A stretch of DNA of 49,163 nt from Vicinamibacterales bacterium. GTDB taxonomy: Bacteria > Acidobacteriota > Vicinamibacteria > Vicinamibacterales > UBA2999. The stretch is from positions 1-49,163 of the forward strand of contig JAUXWO010000022.1 in the NCBI GenBank assembly GCA_030680175.1. The letters are read 5' to 3'. The notes beneath the pieces were generated by a model, which was not told where the DNA came from, did not search any database, and saw only the letters and a program-made list of their open reading frames with translations. This document shows positions 16,603 through 25,163 of the stretch, one piece after another (position 1 is the first letter of the stretch; every line of letters starts with the position of its first letter). The translations under genes and the position numbers were made by a program.

Positions 16603-17019
16603 ATGACATGGATTCTCGCGGCGGCACTGGCCGCCCAGATGGGAGGGGCCGGTATGGTCACGGTGGCGCAGGACCTGATGAGCGGCATCGAGGAGCCGCG
16701 GCAGGTCGCGGTGCAGGACGAGACCGCCTGGGCGCGCCTCTGGCGCGCGCATGCCGGTGACGGCCTGCCGCCGTCCGTCGACTTCGGCACCCAGACGGTG
16801 CTCGCGGTCTTCCTGGGGACCCGCACGAGCGGCGGGTTCGAGGTGGAAATCACGGGCGTCCGCGTGGAGGGCGGCGTGACGGTGGTGCAGTGGGTGGAGC
16901 ACCGGCCGGCGCCCGGGCGGGTGGCGGCGATGATCATCACCTCCCCCGCGCATATCGTCGCGGTGCCGCGCGTGGCCGGCGAGGTGCGCTTCGAGCGCGT
17001 GACGCCGTCGGCGCGCTGA
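16603..17019 (+). CDS. PrcB-like (protease complex subunit PrcB family) small protein
   Basis: The 138-residue protein contains a PrcB C-terminal-type domain, seen in DFGTQTVLAVFLGTRTSGGF and EITGVRVEGGVTVVQWVEHR. In Treponema, PrcB belongs to the dentilisin protease complex; most homologues have no assigned role. The short hydrophobic N terminus (WILAAALAAQ) could be a weak export signal. The start is well supported, since AGGAGG lies 7 nt before the ATG. It follows the VWFA gene by 21 bp and is probably co-transcribed. A strong hairpin follows at 17039-17073. Confidence 0.75.
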   Translation: MTWILAAALAAQMGGAGMVTVAQDLMSGIEEPRQVAVQDETAWARLWRAHAGDGLPPSVDFGTQTVLAVFLGTRTSGGFEVEITGVRVEGGVTVVQWVEHRPAPGRVAAMIITSPAHIVAVPRVAGEVRFERVTPSAR

Positions 17020-17038
17020 CTCGACGCCCGAAATGCAT

Positions 17039-17073
17039 ACAGGCCGGGCCCGGCATCACCGGGTCCGGCCTGT
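17039..17073 (+). terminator. Strong hairpin between convergent genes
   Basis: A 15-bp stem, ACAGGCCGGGCCCGG (17039-17053) with CCGGGTCCGGCCTGT (17059-17073), has a 5-nt loop (CATCA). The one imperfect pair is G-U on the plus-strand RNA but A-C on the minus strand, so it folds best as a terminator of the VWFA-PrcB transcript. No T tract follows. Confidence 0.6.
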
Positions 17074-17105
17074 GGCGTGTCTGGTCGTGTCCGGGCGAGG
17101 CCGGA

Positions 17106-17525
17106 TCAGGGCACCGGCGTCAGTTCGAGCTTGCCCACGAGCTGCGGCTTGATCGTGCCGTTGGCGTGGGTGAAGACGTACTGCGGGCTCGACATCCCGG
17201 GCCGGCGCGGCGTCGACAGCGTGACCTCGATGACGGCGTCGGGCGGAAGCGGACGCGGGTGGCGGTAGGTGTCACCACCGACGGGGTTCCCGCCCGCGTA
17301 CCAGTTCTCTTCGATGCGGAGCCCGGCGATGGGCGCGCTGTTCACGTTCTTCACGCGAATCACCGTCACCACTTCGTTGGCGCTGACCTTCGTGGCCGGC
17401 TTCGTGTACTCGATGACGGCCTCACCGCGAACGGGCGCCACCAGCCGCCGCTGCTGGGCGTCGACGGTCCCCACGAGGGTGACCACGGCCACCACTGCAA
17501 TCATGAACTGACTCAAGCGCCTCAT
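17106..17525 (-). CDS. Small secreted protein of unknown function
   Basis: The 139-residue product has a clear signal peptide (MIAVVAVVTLVGTVDAQ, cut likely after AQ). The mature part is a single beta-rich domain (VVTVIRVKNVNSAPIAGLRI, DAVIEVTLSTPRRPGM). This alternation resembles small immunoglobulin-like or FxLYD-type exported domains, but I cannot assign a family. ATG preceded by GGAGG at 8 nt spacing. It is convergent with the PrcB-like gene and appears monocistronic. Its G+C and codon use are like the surrounding chromosome, unlike the AT-richer region just upstream of it. Confidence 0.7.
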   Translation of the reverse strand: MRRLSQFMIAVVAVVTLVGTVDAQQRRLVAPVRGEAVIEYTKPATKVSANEVVTVIRVKNVNSAPIAGLRIEENWYAGGNPVGGDTYRHPRPLPPDAVIEVTLSTPRRPGMSSPQYVFTHANGTIKPQLVGKLELTPVP

Positions 17526-17779
17526 TCTCGAAACCTCCGGAAGTGTGGTTCGTCGTACCCGCGGATTATAGACCCTTAGACCTCAACCGGCAAGAATCGG
17601 CCTGTCTTTGCAGAAAACTGGGTCTCTGAAGGTCTCGTCGAAGGGATGTCTAAGACTCGCCAAGCGCTGAGCATCCTGCTTTGCTCGCGGACTCGACACG
17701 TGCAGGGCCGGATGTTCGGCACCGTGCCTGAACCCTCTAAGGTTTACCTCGTCAGTCGGCTTCACCAACGGCCTAGACT

Positions 17780-18421
17780 TCAGAACCTTCCATGCCCGGC
17801 GTGCTCGTCGGTGAACACCACAGCACCGGTCGAGGAGATGCACACCTCTGTGACGCTACCCTTGGCCATGCCGAACGCAACGTTCCATCTGTTGTACGAA
17901 ACAAGCTTCGCGAGGCCGTCGCTTGAAATACTTGCTCTGGTCGGCTGTCCTAGCTTGGCTGTGATGTCCGCTTCCGAAGAGTACCGCCCTAGGCCGAACA
18001 CGCGGGAGGAGCCGGTCTGGTCACACACAATTACAGCTGCGAGGGCGTCGGGGCTTGGACCCGTGAACAACACGGTAAGGGCTTTGTCGCTGTGGCTTTC
18101 CTTAAACCACCAAAATAGCGAGGACTTGCCGTCACGTGTCTCAGGACTGGCCGTCGCATCGTTGTTGGGTGCTCCCTTGAGCAGCTTCACTTCAACGGTC
18201 GTCATCCCGAGGCGCACGCCCTCGAGTTCTTCGACGACCACTGGGCGAGCCTTGTAGCTAGACCACGCCCACCCACCGGCCACAACAGTCGCGAGGAGAA
18301 GGACGACTCCGGCGCACACCTTCCCTACGAGCGCCCATTTCCTTCTTGTCGTGACGTGGTAGACGCCCACGACCAGGAGCACCAACACGGTCGAGAAGAA
18401 GATCCCGCTGCCTACGCTCAC
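17780..18421 (-). CDS. Unrecognised membrane protein, two TM helices plus exported domain
   Basis: The 213-residue protein has two hydrophobic segments near its start (GIFFSTVLVLLVVGVYHV and VGKVCAGVVLLLATVVAGGW). The following domain includes LEGVRLGMTTVEVKLLKGAP, whose G-M-T-x-x-E-V-x-x-x-x-G-x-P pattern recalls SmpA/BamE-like repeats. A second G-Q-P copy occurs in ADITAKLGQPTRASIS. The start is GTG with GGAG 8 nt upstream; the upstream in-frame sequence to 18703 lacks coding character. The gene sits in an AT-richer island, suggesting transfer. Function unknown. Confidence 0.6.
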   Translation of the reverse strand: MSVGSGIFFSTVLVLLVVGVYHVTTRRKWALVGKVCAGVVLLLATVVAGGWAWSSYKARPVVVEELEGVRLGMTTVEVKLLKGAPNNDATASPETRDGKSSLFWWFKESHSDKALTVLFTGPSPDALAAVIVCDQTGSSRVFGLGRYSSEADITAKLGQPTRASISSDGLAKLVSYNRWNVAFGMAKGSVTEVCISSTGAVVFTDEHAGHGRF

Positions 18422-18669
18422 CGTGGTGTCTCCATGCTCTTTGGGACAGATGCCGGTCCGGGGATACGGCGTCGTACGGCGCCGAAAGACCTTCCCCGGC
18501 AATGCCAGCTGTGCGGCACCGGCCGCAACATAGCACGGGCGCTCAGAGGGCCAACGGGGGCGAATCGGAAGGCGAAACCGACAATGAGATCCATAGAAAA
18601 ATGCACAAGGTAAACTGTTGAAAACAAACAGGTTACCTGGACAGTTTATTCTGCAATGTTCAAGGCGTA

Positions 18670-18861
18670 ATGCTACGATCTCTAGGGTCAGAGCGACCTT
18701 CAATGGACTTGGACTTCCTCAAAGCGGGCGTTGCGCTCATCGGAGTGGTGACGGTAGTGCAACTCCTTCTCGGTGAGTTGCTGGAGGCGGTTAAGAGAAC
18801 GCTGGTACTGTGCGCGGCCTTTGTGAAGTGGCTGCGCACCGACTTCCGAGACCTGTTGTAG
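18670..18861 (+). CDS. Small single-pass membrane protein, unrecognised
   Basis: The predicted 63-residue product contains one hydrophobic helix (AGVALIGVVTVVQLLLGELL) followed by a basic tail (KWLRTDFRDLL). An alternative ATG at 18703 gives 52 residues and keeps the helix. AAGG upstream of the first ATG is only a weak ribosome-binding site. It precedes the two-TM protein gene by 20 bp and is divergent from the gene ending at 17780. Such a small ORF could occur by chance, but the helix, spacing and orientation support it. Confidence 0.4.
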   Translation: MLRSLGSERPSMDLDFLKAGVALIGVVTVVQLLLGELLEAVKRTLVLCAAFVKWLRTDFRDLL

Positions 18862-18881
18862 ATCACGTCACGTGCGACCGC

Positions 18882-19529
18882 ATGGATGAGCCATCTCTGC
18901 CTGGGACCCCGACCGAGTTTGCGCGTCTGTGGCTCCGGGTCGCGTTTCCGAAGGCTTGGGCGTCGCTGGGAGCGATCCTAGTCGTGCTCGGCGTGGCATC
19001 GCTGTACGTCAGCACGAATCATCGGGATTGGAGCGAGAGGCTGAGCGACCTCGGATGGCAACTTGCACTTGGAGTGTTCCTGCTGGTGTTCGTCTTCCGA
19101 ACGTTCGTGGCTCCGTACGAGATCTATAGGAGCCTCAAGATTGACCGCGACCGGCTACACGCCGTGGTAGACACCAAGCGCAAGAACCAAGCGGTAGCGG
19201 AGAGGCTATTAGCGCTCTACCAGTCCGGCACGCATGACGTGGCGAACATGACGGTAGATCCACACTACGCGGAGGATCGCCTCAAGTTTGGTAAACACGC
19301 TCACGACTGGCTGACCAGCCTTAGGAGTGAGATGCTTGCTTGCGAATGCTTGCCCCAAGAGCTCAGCGCCGTAACCGATTTCAGTGCGGCTGATATTCCA
19401 GATCCAGCGTCTCTCGGGTATCTCTACCCCGGCAATCCTGTAATAGCTCTCGAGAAGGCTCAATTCGCAATGCGGTTGAGAGCATTGAAGCGCGTGATCA
19501 ACAGCTACTCCGAGTACAACGTCCTATGA
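18882..19529 (+). CDS. Unrecognised two-TM membrane protein with cytoplasmic helical domain
   Basis: The 215-residue protein has a short N terminus, two membrane helices (ASLGAILVVLGVASLYVS and LGWQLALGVFLLVFVFRTFV), and about 140 cytoplasmic residues. The cytoplasmic part starts with a charged helix (IYRSLKIDRDRLHAVVDTKR). No catalytic motif is visible. Two-TM proteins with helical cytosolic domains are frequent among uncharacterised accessory and defence genes, but nothing here proves such a role. The start MDEPSLPG is preferred by position after the small ORF; no clear Shine-Dalgarno sequence is seen. It lies in the AT-richer island. The gene end is followed within 12 bp by a CACGAAG-like repeat remnant. 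Confidence 0.6.
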   Translation: MDEPSLPGTPTEFARLWLRVAFPKAWASLGAILVVLGVASLYVSTNHRDWSERLSDLGWQLALGVFLLVFVFRTFVAPYEIYRSLKIDRDRLHAVVDTKRKNQAVAERLLALYQSGTHDVANMTVDPHYAEDRLKFGKHAHDWLTSLRSEMLACECLPQELSAVTDFSAADIPDPASLGYLYPGNPVIALEKAQFAMRLRALKRVINSYSEYNVL

Positions 19530-19540
19530 CGCGTACGTCC

Positions 19541-19585
19541 AGCCTGTTGTTCGTGTTCGTGCAGCACGTTCGTGGTTCGCGACGG
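19541..19585. repeat. Remnant of the CACGAAGG repeat family
   Basis: The stretch has TTCGTGTTCGTGCAGC and ACGTTCGTGGTTCGCG phrases resembling the right-arm units of the elements at 4240-4449 and 35219-36024, without intact ends. It fills most of the 78-bp gap between the two-TM gene and the zinc-ribbon gene. Confidence 0.4.
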
Positions 19586-19607
19586 GATGGAGGCGGGGTT
19601 TGAACCC

Positions 19608-20069
19608 TTACATCTCGCCGTTCCAGTCCTCAGGCTCGGCGGCGATGGACCGGAAGATTTCCAGGTGCCATTTGCCGCCGCCCCAGGGCTCGATCACCTC
19701 GGTGGCGACCACGTCGACCAGGATCTCGGCAAAGGTCCGGCCTTCCGGGTCCCCGTCGAGGTGATAGGCCGGCTCATCCCAGTCGAACGTCGGGTAGAGC
19801 ACCAGCGTCAGGAACAGGTCGTACCCGTCGTCGACCACCAGGAGCTGGCCGCACGGGCGCTTCTGGGTGGAGTGGTAGATGAGGTATTTCTCGGCGCTGT
19901 GGGCGCGGATGTAGCGCTTGAGGGCGAACTCCCGCGCGACGACCTCTTCCACCGCGATCTTCTTGTCCCAGCAGTCGCGGCAATACCGCTCCTCGCCGCG
20001 GGGCTCGGAGACTTCTTTGGCGCCACAGAGCGCGCACTTCTGCTTGTTGGCGATCGACTTGCGGGACAT
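19608..20069 (-). CDS. Zinc-ribbon protein of unknown function
   Basis: The 153-residue protein begins with a likely zinc ribbon, Cys11-x2-Cys14 and Cys30-x2-Cys33 (CALCGAKE, YCRDCWDK). A compact alpha/beta domain follows (YLIYHSTQKRPCGQLLVVDD, FDWDEPAYHLDGDPEGRTF). I do not recognise the family. Hydrophobic segments and a signal peptide are absent, so it is probably cytoplasmic. It is convergent with the preceding membrane-protein gene and divergent from the M28 gene. ATG start; the region before it runs into an 8-bp tandem repeat. Confidence 0.6.
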   Translation of the reverse strand: MSRKSIANKQKCALCGAKEVSEPRGEERYCRDCWDKKIAVEEVVAREFALKRYIRAHSAEKYLIYHSTQKRPCGQLLVVDDGYDLFLTLVLYPTFDWDEPAYHLDGDPEGRTFAEILVDVVATEVIEPWGGGKWHLEIFRSIAAEPEDWNGEM

Positions 20070-20107
20070 AAGGCAGAATTGTACTTCGAGGGCGCCTCGG
20101 GTGCCTA

Positions 20108-20190
20108 GGTGCGGAGGTGCGGAGGTGCGGAGGTGCCGAAGTGCCGGGGGGGCGGGGTGCCGGAGTGCCTGGGGGCCGAAGTGCCTCAGG
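20108..20190. repeat. 8-bp tandem repeat AGGTGCGG and degenerate copies
   Basis: Three perfect AGGTGCGG units (20108-20131) are followed by decaying copies (AGGTGCCG, AAGTGCCG, then irregular GTGCC units). The tract lies between divergent genes, ending 13 bp before the GTG of the M28 peptidase, where promoters would be expected. Confidence 0.7.
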
Positions 20191-20203
20191 GCCGGGAGGG
20201 CCA

Positions 20204-21961
20204 GTGAAGCGCGCAGTGATCGTGGTCGTGATGGTGGCGGGGCTGGCGCTCGGTGGCGGGGCGGCCCAGGACGTACATCTGCCCGCGCTGGACCGGCACC
20301 TGCCGCCCCGCGTCGAGACGATCTACCGCTACCTCTCCTCGCGCGTCGATCCGGCCGCGGGCATGGATGTCGTGCGCTTCATGGACCAGTACTGGCGGCT
20401 GGCCGGCAACGAGGGCTTCGAGCGGTCGCAGCAGTTCATCTTCGACGTGCTGGTCGCCGGCAGCTTCGCCGACGGCCGGGGCGACATGGCGGATCTCCCC
20501 GTGGCGCGCGTCTGGTACGAGGAGTTCCCGAACGCGGGGCAGGGGTGGAGCGTGCTGCGCAGCACCCTCGCCCTCGCAGGGCCCACCCCCGAAGTGCTGC
20601 TGTCGCGCGCCGAGCACCGCGTGACGCTGGCGATCAACTCCTTCTCGACTGACGGCCCCGTGCGCTACCGCGTGGTGGATGTCGGGCGCGGCGTGGACGC
20701 CGCCGACTACGCGACCCGGGACGTCACGGGCGCGGTGGTGCTCGCGAGTGGTCCCGTGGGTCCCGTCTGGAACCAGGCCGTGCGCGTCCACGGGGCAGCG
20801 GGCGTCGTGTCGTCGGACGTGGCCCCCTACACGCGGCCCGACGAGACGCCGGACATCCTGCAGTGGGGCAGCATCCCCTACGACGACCAGCTGCGCTCCT
20901 TCGCCTTCAAGGCCACGCCCCGCGCGGCCGCGCGGCTCCGCGAACGCCTCGCGGCCGGTCCCGTCGAGGTGACCGTCGATATCGCCACCGACTTCTCGCG
21001 GCGTCCGAATCGCACGCTCGTCGCCGAGATCCCGGGGCGCACGCGGCCCGACGAGCGCGTCGTGCTCGTGGCCCACGTGCAGGAGCCGGGCGCCAACGAC
21101 AACGCGAGCGGCTCTGCGTCCCTGATGCTCGCCGCGCTGGCGATGCAGCGCGCAGCCGCGTTCCGCGGGCTGCCGCTGCCCGACCGGACCCTCACCTTCC
21201 TCTGGGTCGATGAGATCCGGGGGACCGAGGAGTGGATCCGCCGCGACCCGGCGCGCGCCGGGCGCGTGCTGGCGATGATGTCGCTCGACATGACGGGGCA
21301 GGACACGGCGAAGACCGGCGGGACGTTCCTGATCGAGAAGTCACCGGATCCGAGCGCCCTCTGGGACCGCCCGTCCGATCCGCACTCGGAGTGGGGCAAG
21401 GGCACGGTCGACCCCGCGTGGGTGCGCGGGCACTTCCTGAACGACCTGCACCTCGCCGTCAGCCTGCGCCGCGCGCGGACGACGGGGTGGGTGGTGCGCA
21501 CGAATCCGTACGAAGGCGGCAGCGACCACACGGTCTTCCTGCGCGCCGGCGTGCCGGCGCTGCTCAACTGGCACTTCACCGACCGCTACTACCACTCGAA
21601 TCTCGATCGGCCCGACAAGACCAGCCCGCTGACGATGAGCCACGTGGCGACCGCCGTGGCGACCACCGCCCAGTTCCTGGCGACGGCGGGCGCGGAGGAT
21701 GCCGAGCCGCTCGCGGCCCTCGTGGAGGCGGCCGCCGACTCGCGCTTCGAGACGGAACGGGCCAATTGGCGCGCGCTCGTGGCGGCAGCGCCGGATCGCG
21801 CGGCCGCGGAGGCGATCGAGCGGGACGTGTGGGCGGCGTGGCAGCGGTGGTATGCCGAGGCGCTCGAGAGCGTGGCGGCCATCACGCCCGAGGCGCTCCC
21901 GCCGGCGGCCCGCGCGCGCATCGACCGCGCGACCGCGCGCATCCGCACGGTCACGCCGTAA
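20204..21961 (+). CDS. Secreted M28-family zinc aminopeptidase-like protein
   Basis: The 585-residue product starts with a signal peptide (KRAVIVVVMVAGLALGGGAA). The M28 catalytic region carries VLVAHVQEPGANDNASGSAS (zinc His near 291 and bridging Asp near 300), VDEIRGTEEW (catalytic Glu pair near 338-343), SLDMTGQD, and GGSDHTVFL (zinc His near 441). Between signal and catalytic domain lies a PA-like insertion region. The GTG start follows GGGAGGG by 4 nt and begins the export signal; the longer reading frame upstream is the tandem repeat. It is convergent with glgP, the stops being 9 bp apart. The role is probably extracellular peptide breakdown. Confidence 0.85.
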   Translation: MKRAVIVVVMVAGLALGGGAAQDVHLPALDRHLPPRVETIYRYLSSRVDPAAGMDVVRFMDQYWRLAGNEGFERSQQFIFDVLVAGSFADGRGDMADLPVARVWYEEFPNAGQGWSVLRSTLALAGPTPEVLLSRAEHRVTLAINSFSTDGPVRYRVVDVGRGVDAADYATRDVTGAVVLASGPVGPVWNQAVRVHGAAGVVSSDVAPYTRPDETPDILQWGSIPYDDQLRSFAFKATPRAAARLRERLAAGPVEVTVDIATDFSRRPNRTLVAEIPGRTRPDERVVLVAHVQEPGANDNASGSASLMLAALAMQRAAAFRGLPLPDRTLTFLWVDEIRGTEEWIRRDPARAGRVLAMMSLDMTGQDTAKTGGTFLIEKSPDPSALWDRPSDPHSEWGKGTVDPAWVRGHFLNDLHLAVSLRRARTTGWVVRTNPYEGGSDHTVFLRAGVPALLNWHFTDRYYHSNLDRPDKTSPLTMSHVATAVATTAQFLATAGAEDAEPLAALVEAAADSRFETERANWRALVAAAPDRAAAEAIERDVWAAWQRWYAEALESVAAITPEALPPAARARIDRATARIRTVTP

Positions 21962-21970
21962 ACCGGCGCG

Positions 21971-24112
21971 CTAGCCGCGGGACTGGCCGTCGCGCGCGGC
22001 CGGCAGGTACATCTGCTGGATGTAGTCCTTCAGCATGCGCCGGCTCGAGAAGCGGGGCAGGTTCGACCGCATGGCCTCGCGCACGACCTGCATCCACCGC
22101 GTCGGCACGCCCCGCGCATCGCGGTCGTAGAACGCCGGCACGACCACGTCTTCGAGCAGGCGGTAGAGCGCATCGGCGTCGGCGGCGTCGGTGGCATCGT
22201 GATCGTCGGGATTCGTCTGGCTCTCGATCAGCCAGCCGTTGGTGCCGTTGTAGCCCTCCGCCCACCACCCGTCGCCGATGCTCAGGTGCGGCACGCCGTT
22301 GATGGCCGCCTTCATGCCGCTCGTGCCGCTCGCCTCGAGCGGCTTGCGCGGGTTGTTGAGCCACACGTCGCAGCCCTGCACCAGGTAGTGGGCCAGGTGC
22401 AGGTCGTAGTCGTCGATGAAGGCGATGCGTCCGGCAAACAACGGATCGAGCGCGCGCTTGAAGACGCGCTGCAGGTGGTGCTTGGCCGGATCGTCGGCGG
22501 GATGCGCCTTGCCGGCGAACACGATCTGCACCGGCCGGTTCGCGCCGTTCAGAATGCGCGCCAGCCGCTCCACGTCGGTGAAGATGAGCTCGGGCCGCTT
22601 GTAGGCCGCGAAGCGCCGCGCGTAGCCGATGGTCAGCGCCTCGGGATCCAGCATGGCGCCGCCGGCGACCACCCGGTTCGGGCTGACGCGCTCGGCCGTC
22701 CAGCGCTGGCGCGACCGCTCGCGGATGAACCCGAACAGGTACGACCGCAGCGCCTGGCGCATCGCCCAGAGTTCCTCGTCCGGGATCTCGCCCAGCCGGT
22801 CGCACAGCGCCTGCTCGTCGTGGTGCTCCAGCCAGTCCGCCCCCAGGTACCGGTCGAGCAGCGTCGTCGTCTCCGACGACAGCCACGTCGGCACGTGCAC
22901 GCCGTTGGTGATCGCGCCCACGGGAATCTCGGCGACGGGCCGGTCGGGCCACATCGACCGCCACATCTCGCGCGTGACCTCGCCGTGGAGCTGGCTGACG
23001 GCGTTGATCCGGCTGGCGCTGCGCATGGCGAGCGCCGTCATGTTGAACAGGGGTCCGCTGCCGCTGTCGTGCTCGCCGAGGGCGAGGAAGCGCGCACGCG
23101 ACTCGCCGAGGTCGCCCCAGCAGCCCGCGAGATGCTTCTCGACGAGGTGGAACGGGAAGGCGTCATGTCCGGCCGGCACCGGCGTGTGCGTGGTGAACAC
23201 GGTGGTGGCCCGCACCTCCTCGAGCGCCGCGTCGAACGTGGCGCCCTTCTCGAGCCCTTCGCGAATGCGCTGGAGGGCGACGAAGGCCGCGTGGCCCTCG
23301 TTCAGGTGCCACACGGCTGGCGTGATCCCCATCGCGCGCAGCACGCGGACGCCACCGATGCCGAGGATCACCTCCTGCTGGATGCGCGTCTCGCGATCGC
23401 CGCCGTAGAGCCGCGCCGACAGATCCCGATCCCAGGGCTGGTTCTCCTCGAGGTCCGTGTCGAGGAGCAGCAGCTTCACGCGCCCGAGGTTGACACGCCA
23501 GACGGCGACGAGCACCGTGCGGTCGCCGAGCGGGACCGCCGTGATGCAGGGCTTGCCGTCCGGGGTGATCGCGGCCCTGATCGGCGCGGCCGCCCAGTTG
23601 ATCCGCTCGTACTGCTCCTCCTGCCAGCCGTCGTTCGACACGCGCTGGTGGAAGTAGCCCTGCGGATACATGAAGCCGATGCCGATGAGCGGCACGCCGA
23701 GGTCGCTCGCCTCCTTGCAGTGATCGCCCGCGAGCACGCCCAGGCCGCCCGCATAGATCGGCAGCGACTGGTGCAGGGCGAACTCCGCCGAGAAGTACGC
23801 GATGGCCCGGCCGTTGATGTCGTCGCTCTGGCTGGCCCACCATGTGCCCTTCGACGTGCGCGCGCTGTCGAGGCCGGCGACGGCCCGGTCGTAGCGCGCC
23901 AGCAGCTCGGGATTCTCCGCGGCCGCGACCAGCTTCTGCGGATCGATGGCCTGCAGCAGCCGCACCGCATTGTGGGCGACCGCGCGCCACAGCGGGTAGT
24001 CGAGCGCCCGAAAGAGCTGGCGGGCGTCCTGGTGCCAGCTCCACCACAGATCCAGGGCGAGTTCGGGGAGCCGGTGCAGGCGGGCGGGGATCGGGGTGGT
24101 AAATCGTTCCAT
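21971..24112 (-). CDS. glgP: Alpha-glucan (glycogen) phosphorylase, GT35
   Basis: The enzyme releases glucose-1-phosphate from alpha-1,4-glucans. At 713 residues it is the shorter bacterial/archaeal type with an N-terminal DUF3417-like region (LPELALDLWWSWHQDARQLF). The core shows GGLGVLAGDHCKEASDLGVP, VWHLNEGHAAF, and the pyridoxal-phosphate lysine motif EASGTSGMKAAING. The MERFTTPIP start was chosen since the upstream in-frame extension overlaps the neighbouring gene. It begins 16 bp after the threonine-dehydratase-like gene on the same strand, suggesting one transcript, although the two reactions have no evident link. Cytoplasmic. Confidence 0.92.
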   Translation of the reverse strand: MERFTTPIPARLHRLPELALDLWWSWHQDARQLFRALDYPLWRAVAHNAVRLLQAIDPQKLVAAAENPELLARYDRAVAGLDSARTSKGTWWASQSDDINGRAIAYFSAEFALHQSLPIYAGGLGVLAGDHCKEASDLGVPLIGIGFMYPQGYFHQRVSNDGWQEEQYERINWAAAPIRAAITPDGKPCITAVPLGDRTVLVAVWRVNLGRVKLLLLDTDLEENQPWDRDLSARLYGGDRETRIQQEVILGIGGVRVLRAMGITPAVWHLNEGHAAFVALQRIREGLEKGATFDAALEEVRATTVFTTHTPVPAGHDAFPFHLVEKHLAGCWGDLGESRARFLALGEHDSGSGPLFNMTALAMRSASRINAVSQLHGEVTREMWRSMWPDRPVAEIPVGAITNGVHVPTWLSSETTTLLDRYLGADWLEHHDEQALCDRLGEIPDEELWAMRQALRSYLFGFIRERSRQRWTAERVSPNRVVAGGAMLDPEALTIGYARRFAAYKRPELIFTDVERLARILNGANRPVQIVFAGKAHPADDPAKHHLQRVFKRALDPLFAGRIAFIDDYDLHLAHYLVQGCDVWLNNPRKPLEASGTSGMKAAINGVPHLSIGDGWWAEGYNGTNGWLIESQTNPDDHDATDAADADALYRLLEDVVVPAFYDRDARGVPTRWMQVVREAMRSNLPRFSSRRMLKDYIQQMYLPAARDGQSRG

Positions 24113-24128
24113 GAATCTGGGGACGCGC

Positions 24129-25100
24129 CTAGGCGCAGGCGCCGACGAGCGACGCAAAGCGGGAGAGATCGATGTTGCCGCCGGAGACGACCGCGACCAC
24201 ACGGCCGTGGCCGGCGCGGCCCGACAGCGCGGCGGCGACCGCGCACGCGGCCGCCCCTTCCGCAATCACATGCACGCGGTCGGCGACGAGCCGCATCGCC
24301 GCGCGCGCCTCATCGAGCGACACGACGATGGAGCCGGCGACCGAGTCGCGCAGGAGCGGCCACATGCCGGGCAGGACGGACTTGCCGCCGGCGCCGTCGA
24401 CGAACGACGCCTGCCAGCCCTCGAAATACCGCGCTTCGCCCGCGGCCAGCGACGCGGCGAGCGGCGCCGCCGTCTCGGGCTCGGCCGCATAGATCTTCAC
24501 GCCCGGCCGCGTCGGATGCACGGCCGCGGCCAGCCCGGCCAGCAGCCCGCCCCCGCCGAGCGGCGCGACAATCGCGTCCACGTCGGGCAGGTCCTCCAGG
24601 ATCTCCAGCCCCGCCGTGCCGTTCCCCGCGATGAACGCGTCATCGTCGAACGGGTGGACGAAGTGGCCCGTCATCCGGTCCGAGCGGTGCGATTCCACGG
24701 TGCGCCAGCACTCGTCGTAGCTGGCGCGGATGATCGTCGCGCCGAGGCGCGTGATGGCGTCGATCTTGGTGTCGGGCGCCGTGTCCATCACCATCACCGA
24801 GCACGGCACCCCGGCCTGCCGCGCGGCGAAGGCCACGCCCTGCGCGGCGTTGCCGGCGCTGACGGTCCAGACCCCCTGGGCGAGCGCGCTGGCCGGCAGC
24901 CGGCGCACGGCGTTGCTCGCGCCGCGAATCTTGAACGATCCAATCGGCTGCAACGACTCGAGCTTGAGGTAGATTTCAGGACGCGCCTCGCCGCCGCCCT
25001 GCGGGAGCGGCACGTCGAGCCGGACGAGCGGGGTGCGGACGGCGGCGGCGTAGACGGCCGTGGCCGCATCGTGCACGGCGGCCAGCGGAATGTGTCTCAT
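24129..25100 (-). CDS. Threonine/serine dehydratase-like PLP enzyme
   Basis: The 323-residue fold-type II PLP enzyme has the lysine motif GSFKIRGASNAV, the Asn/Ser loop TVSAGNAAQGVAF, and the phosphate-binding loop APLGGGGLLAG. The end VVAVVSGGNIDLSRF is typical of catabolic threonine dehydratases and serine racemases. There is no C-terminal ACT regulatory domain, so this is not the feedback-regulated biosynthetic IlvA type. It would deaminate threonine or serine to 2-oxo acids; racemase activity is possible. It is divergent from the S58 peptidase gene and just upstream of glgP. Confidence 0.85.
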   Translation of the reverse strand: MRHIPLAAVHDAATAVYAAAVRTPLVRLDVPLPQGGGEARPEIYLKLESLQPIGSFKIRGASNAVRRLPASALAQGVWTVSAGNAAQGVAFAARQAGVPCSVMVMDTAPDTKIDAITRLGATIIRASYDECWRTVESHRSDRMTGHFVHPFDDDAFIAGNGTAGLEILEDLPDVDAIVAPLGGGGLLAGLAAAVHPTRPGVKIYAAEPETAAPLAASLAAGEARYFEGWQASFVDGAGGKSVLPGMWPLLRDSVAGSIVVSLDEARAAMRLVADRVHVIAEGAAACAVAAALSGRAGHGRVVAVVSGGNIDLSRFASLVGACA

Positions 25101-25163
25101 GATGCTGATAACCGACGAATCGTATCACACGGCCGCGACGGGACGGCCGCGGGAGGGCTGGGC

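Noticed and set aside
14329-16953. An 874-codon minus-strand frame antisense to the VWFA gene
   Set aside because: It is the mirror of a recognisable secreted protein, with no ribosome-binding site or motif.
17646-18257. A 203-codon plus-strand frame opposite the AT-rich-island membrane protein
   Set aside because: The minus-strand gene has a good ribosome-binding site, two membrane helices and a repeated G-x-P motif. The plus frame has none of these.
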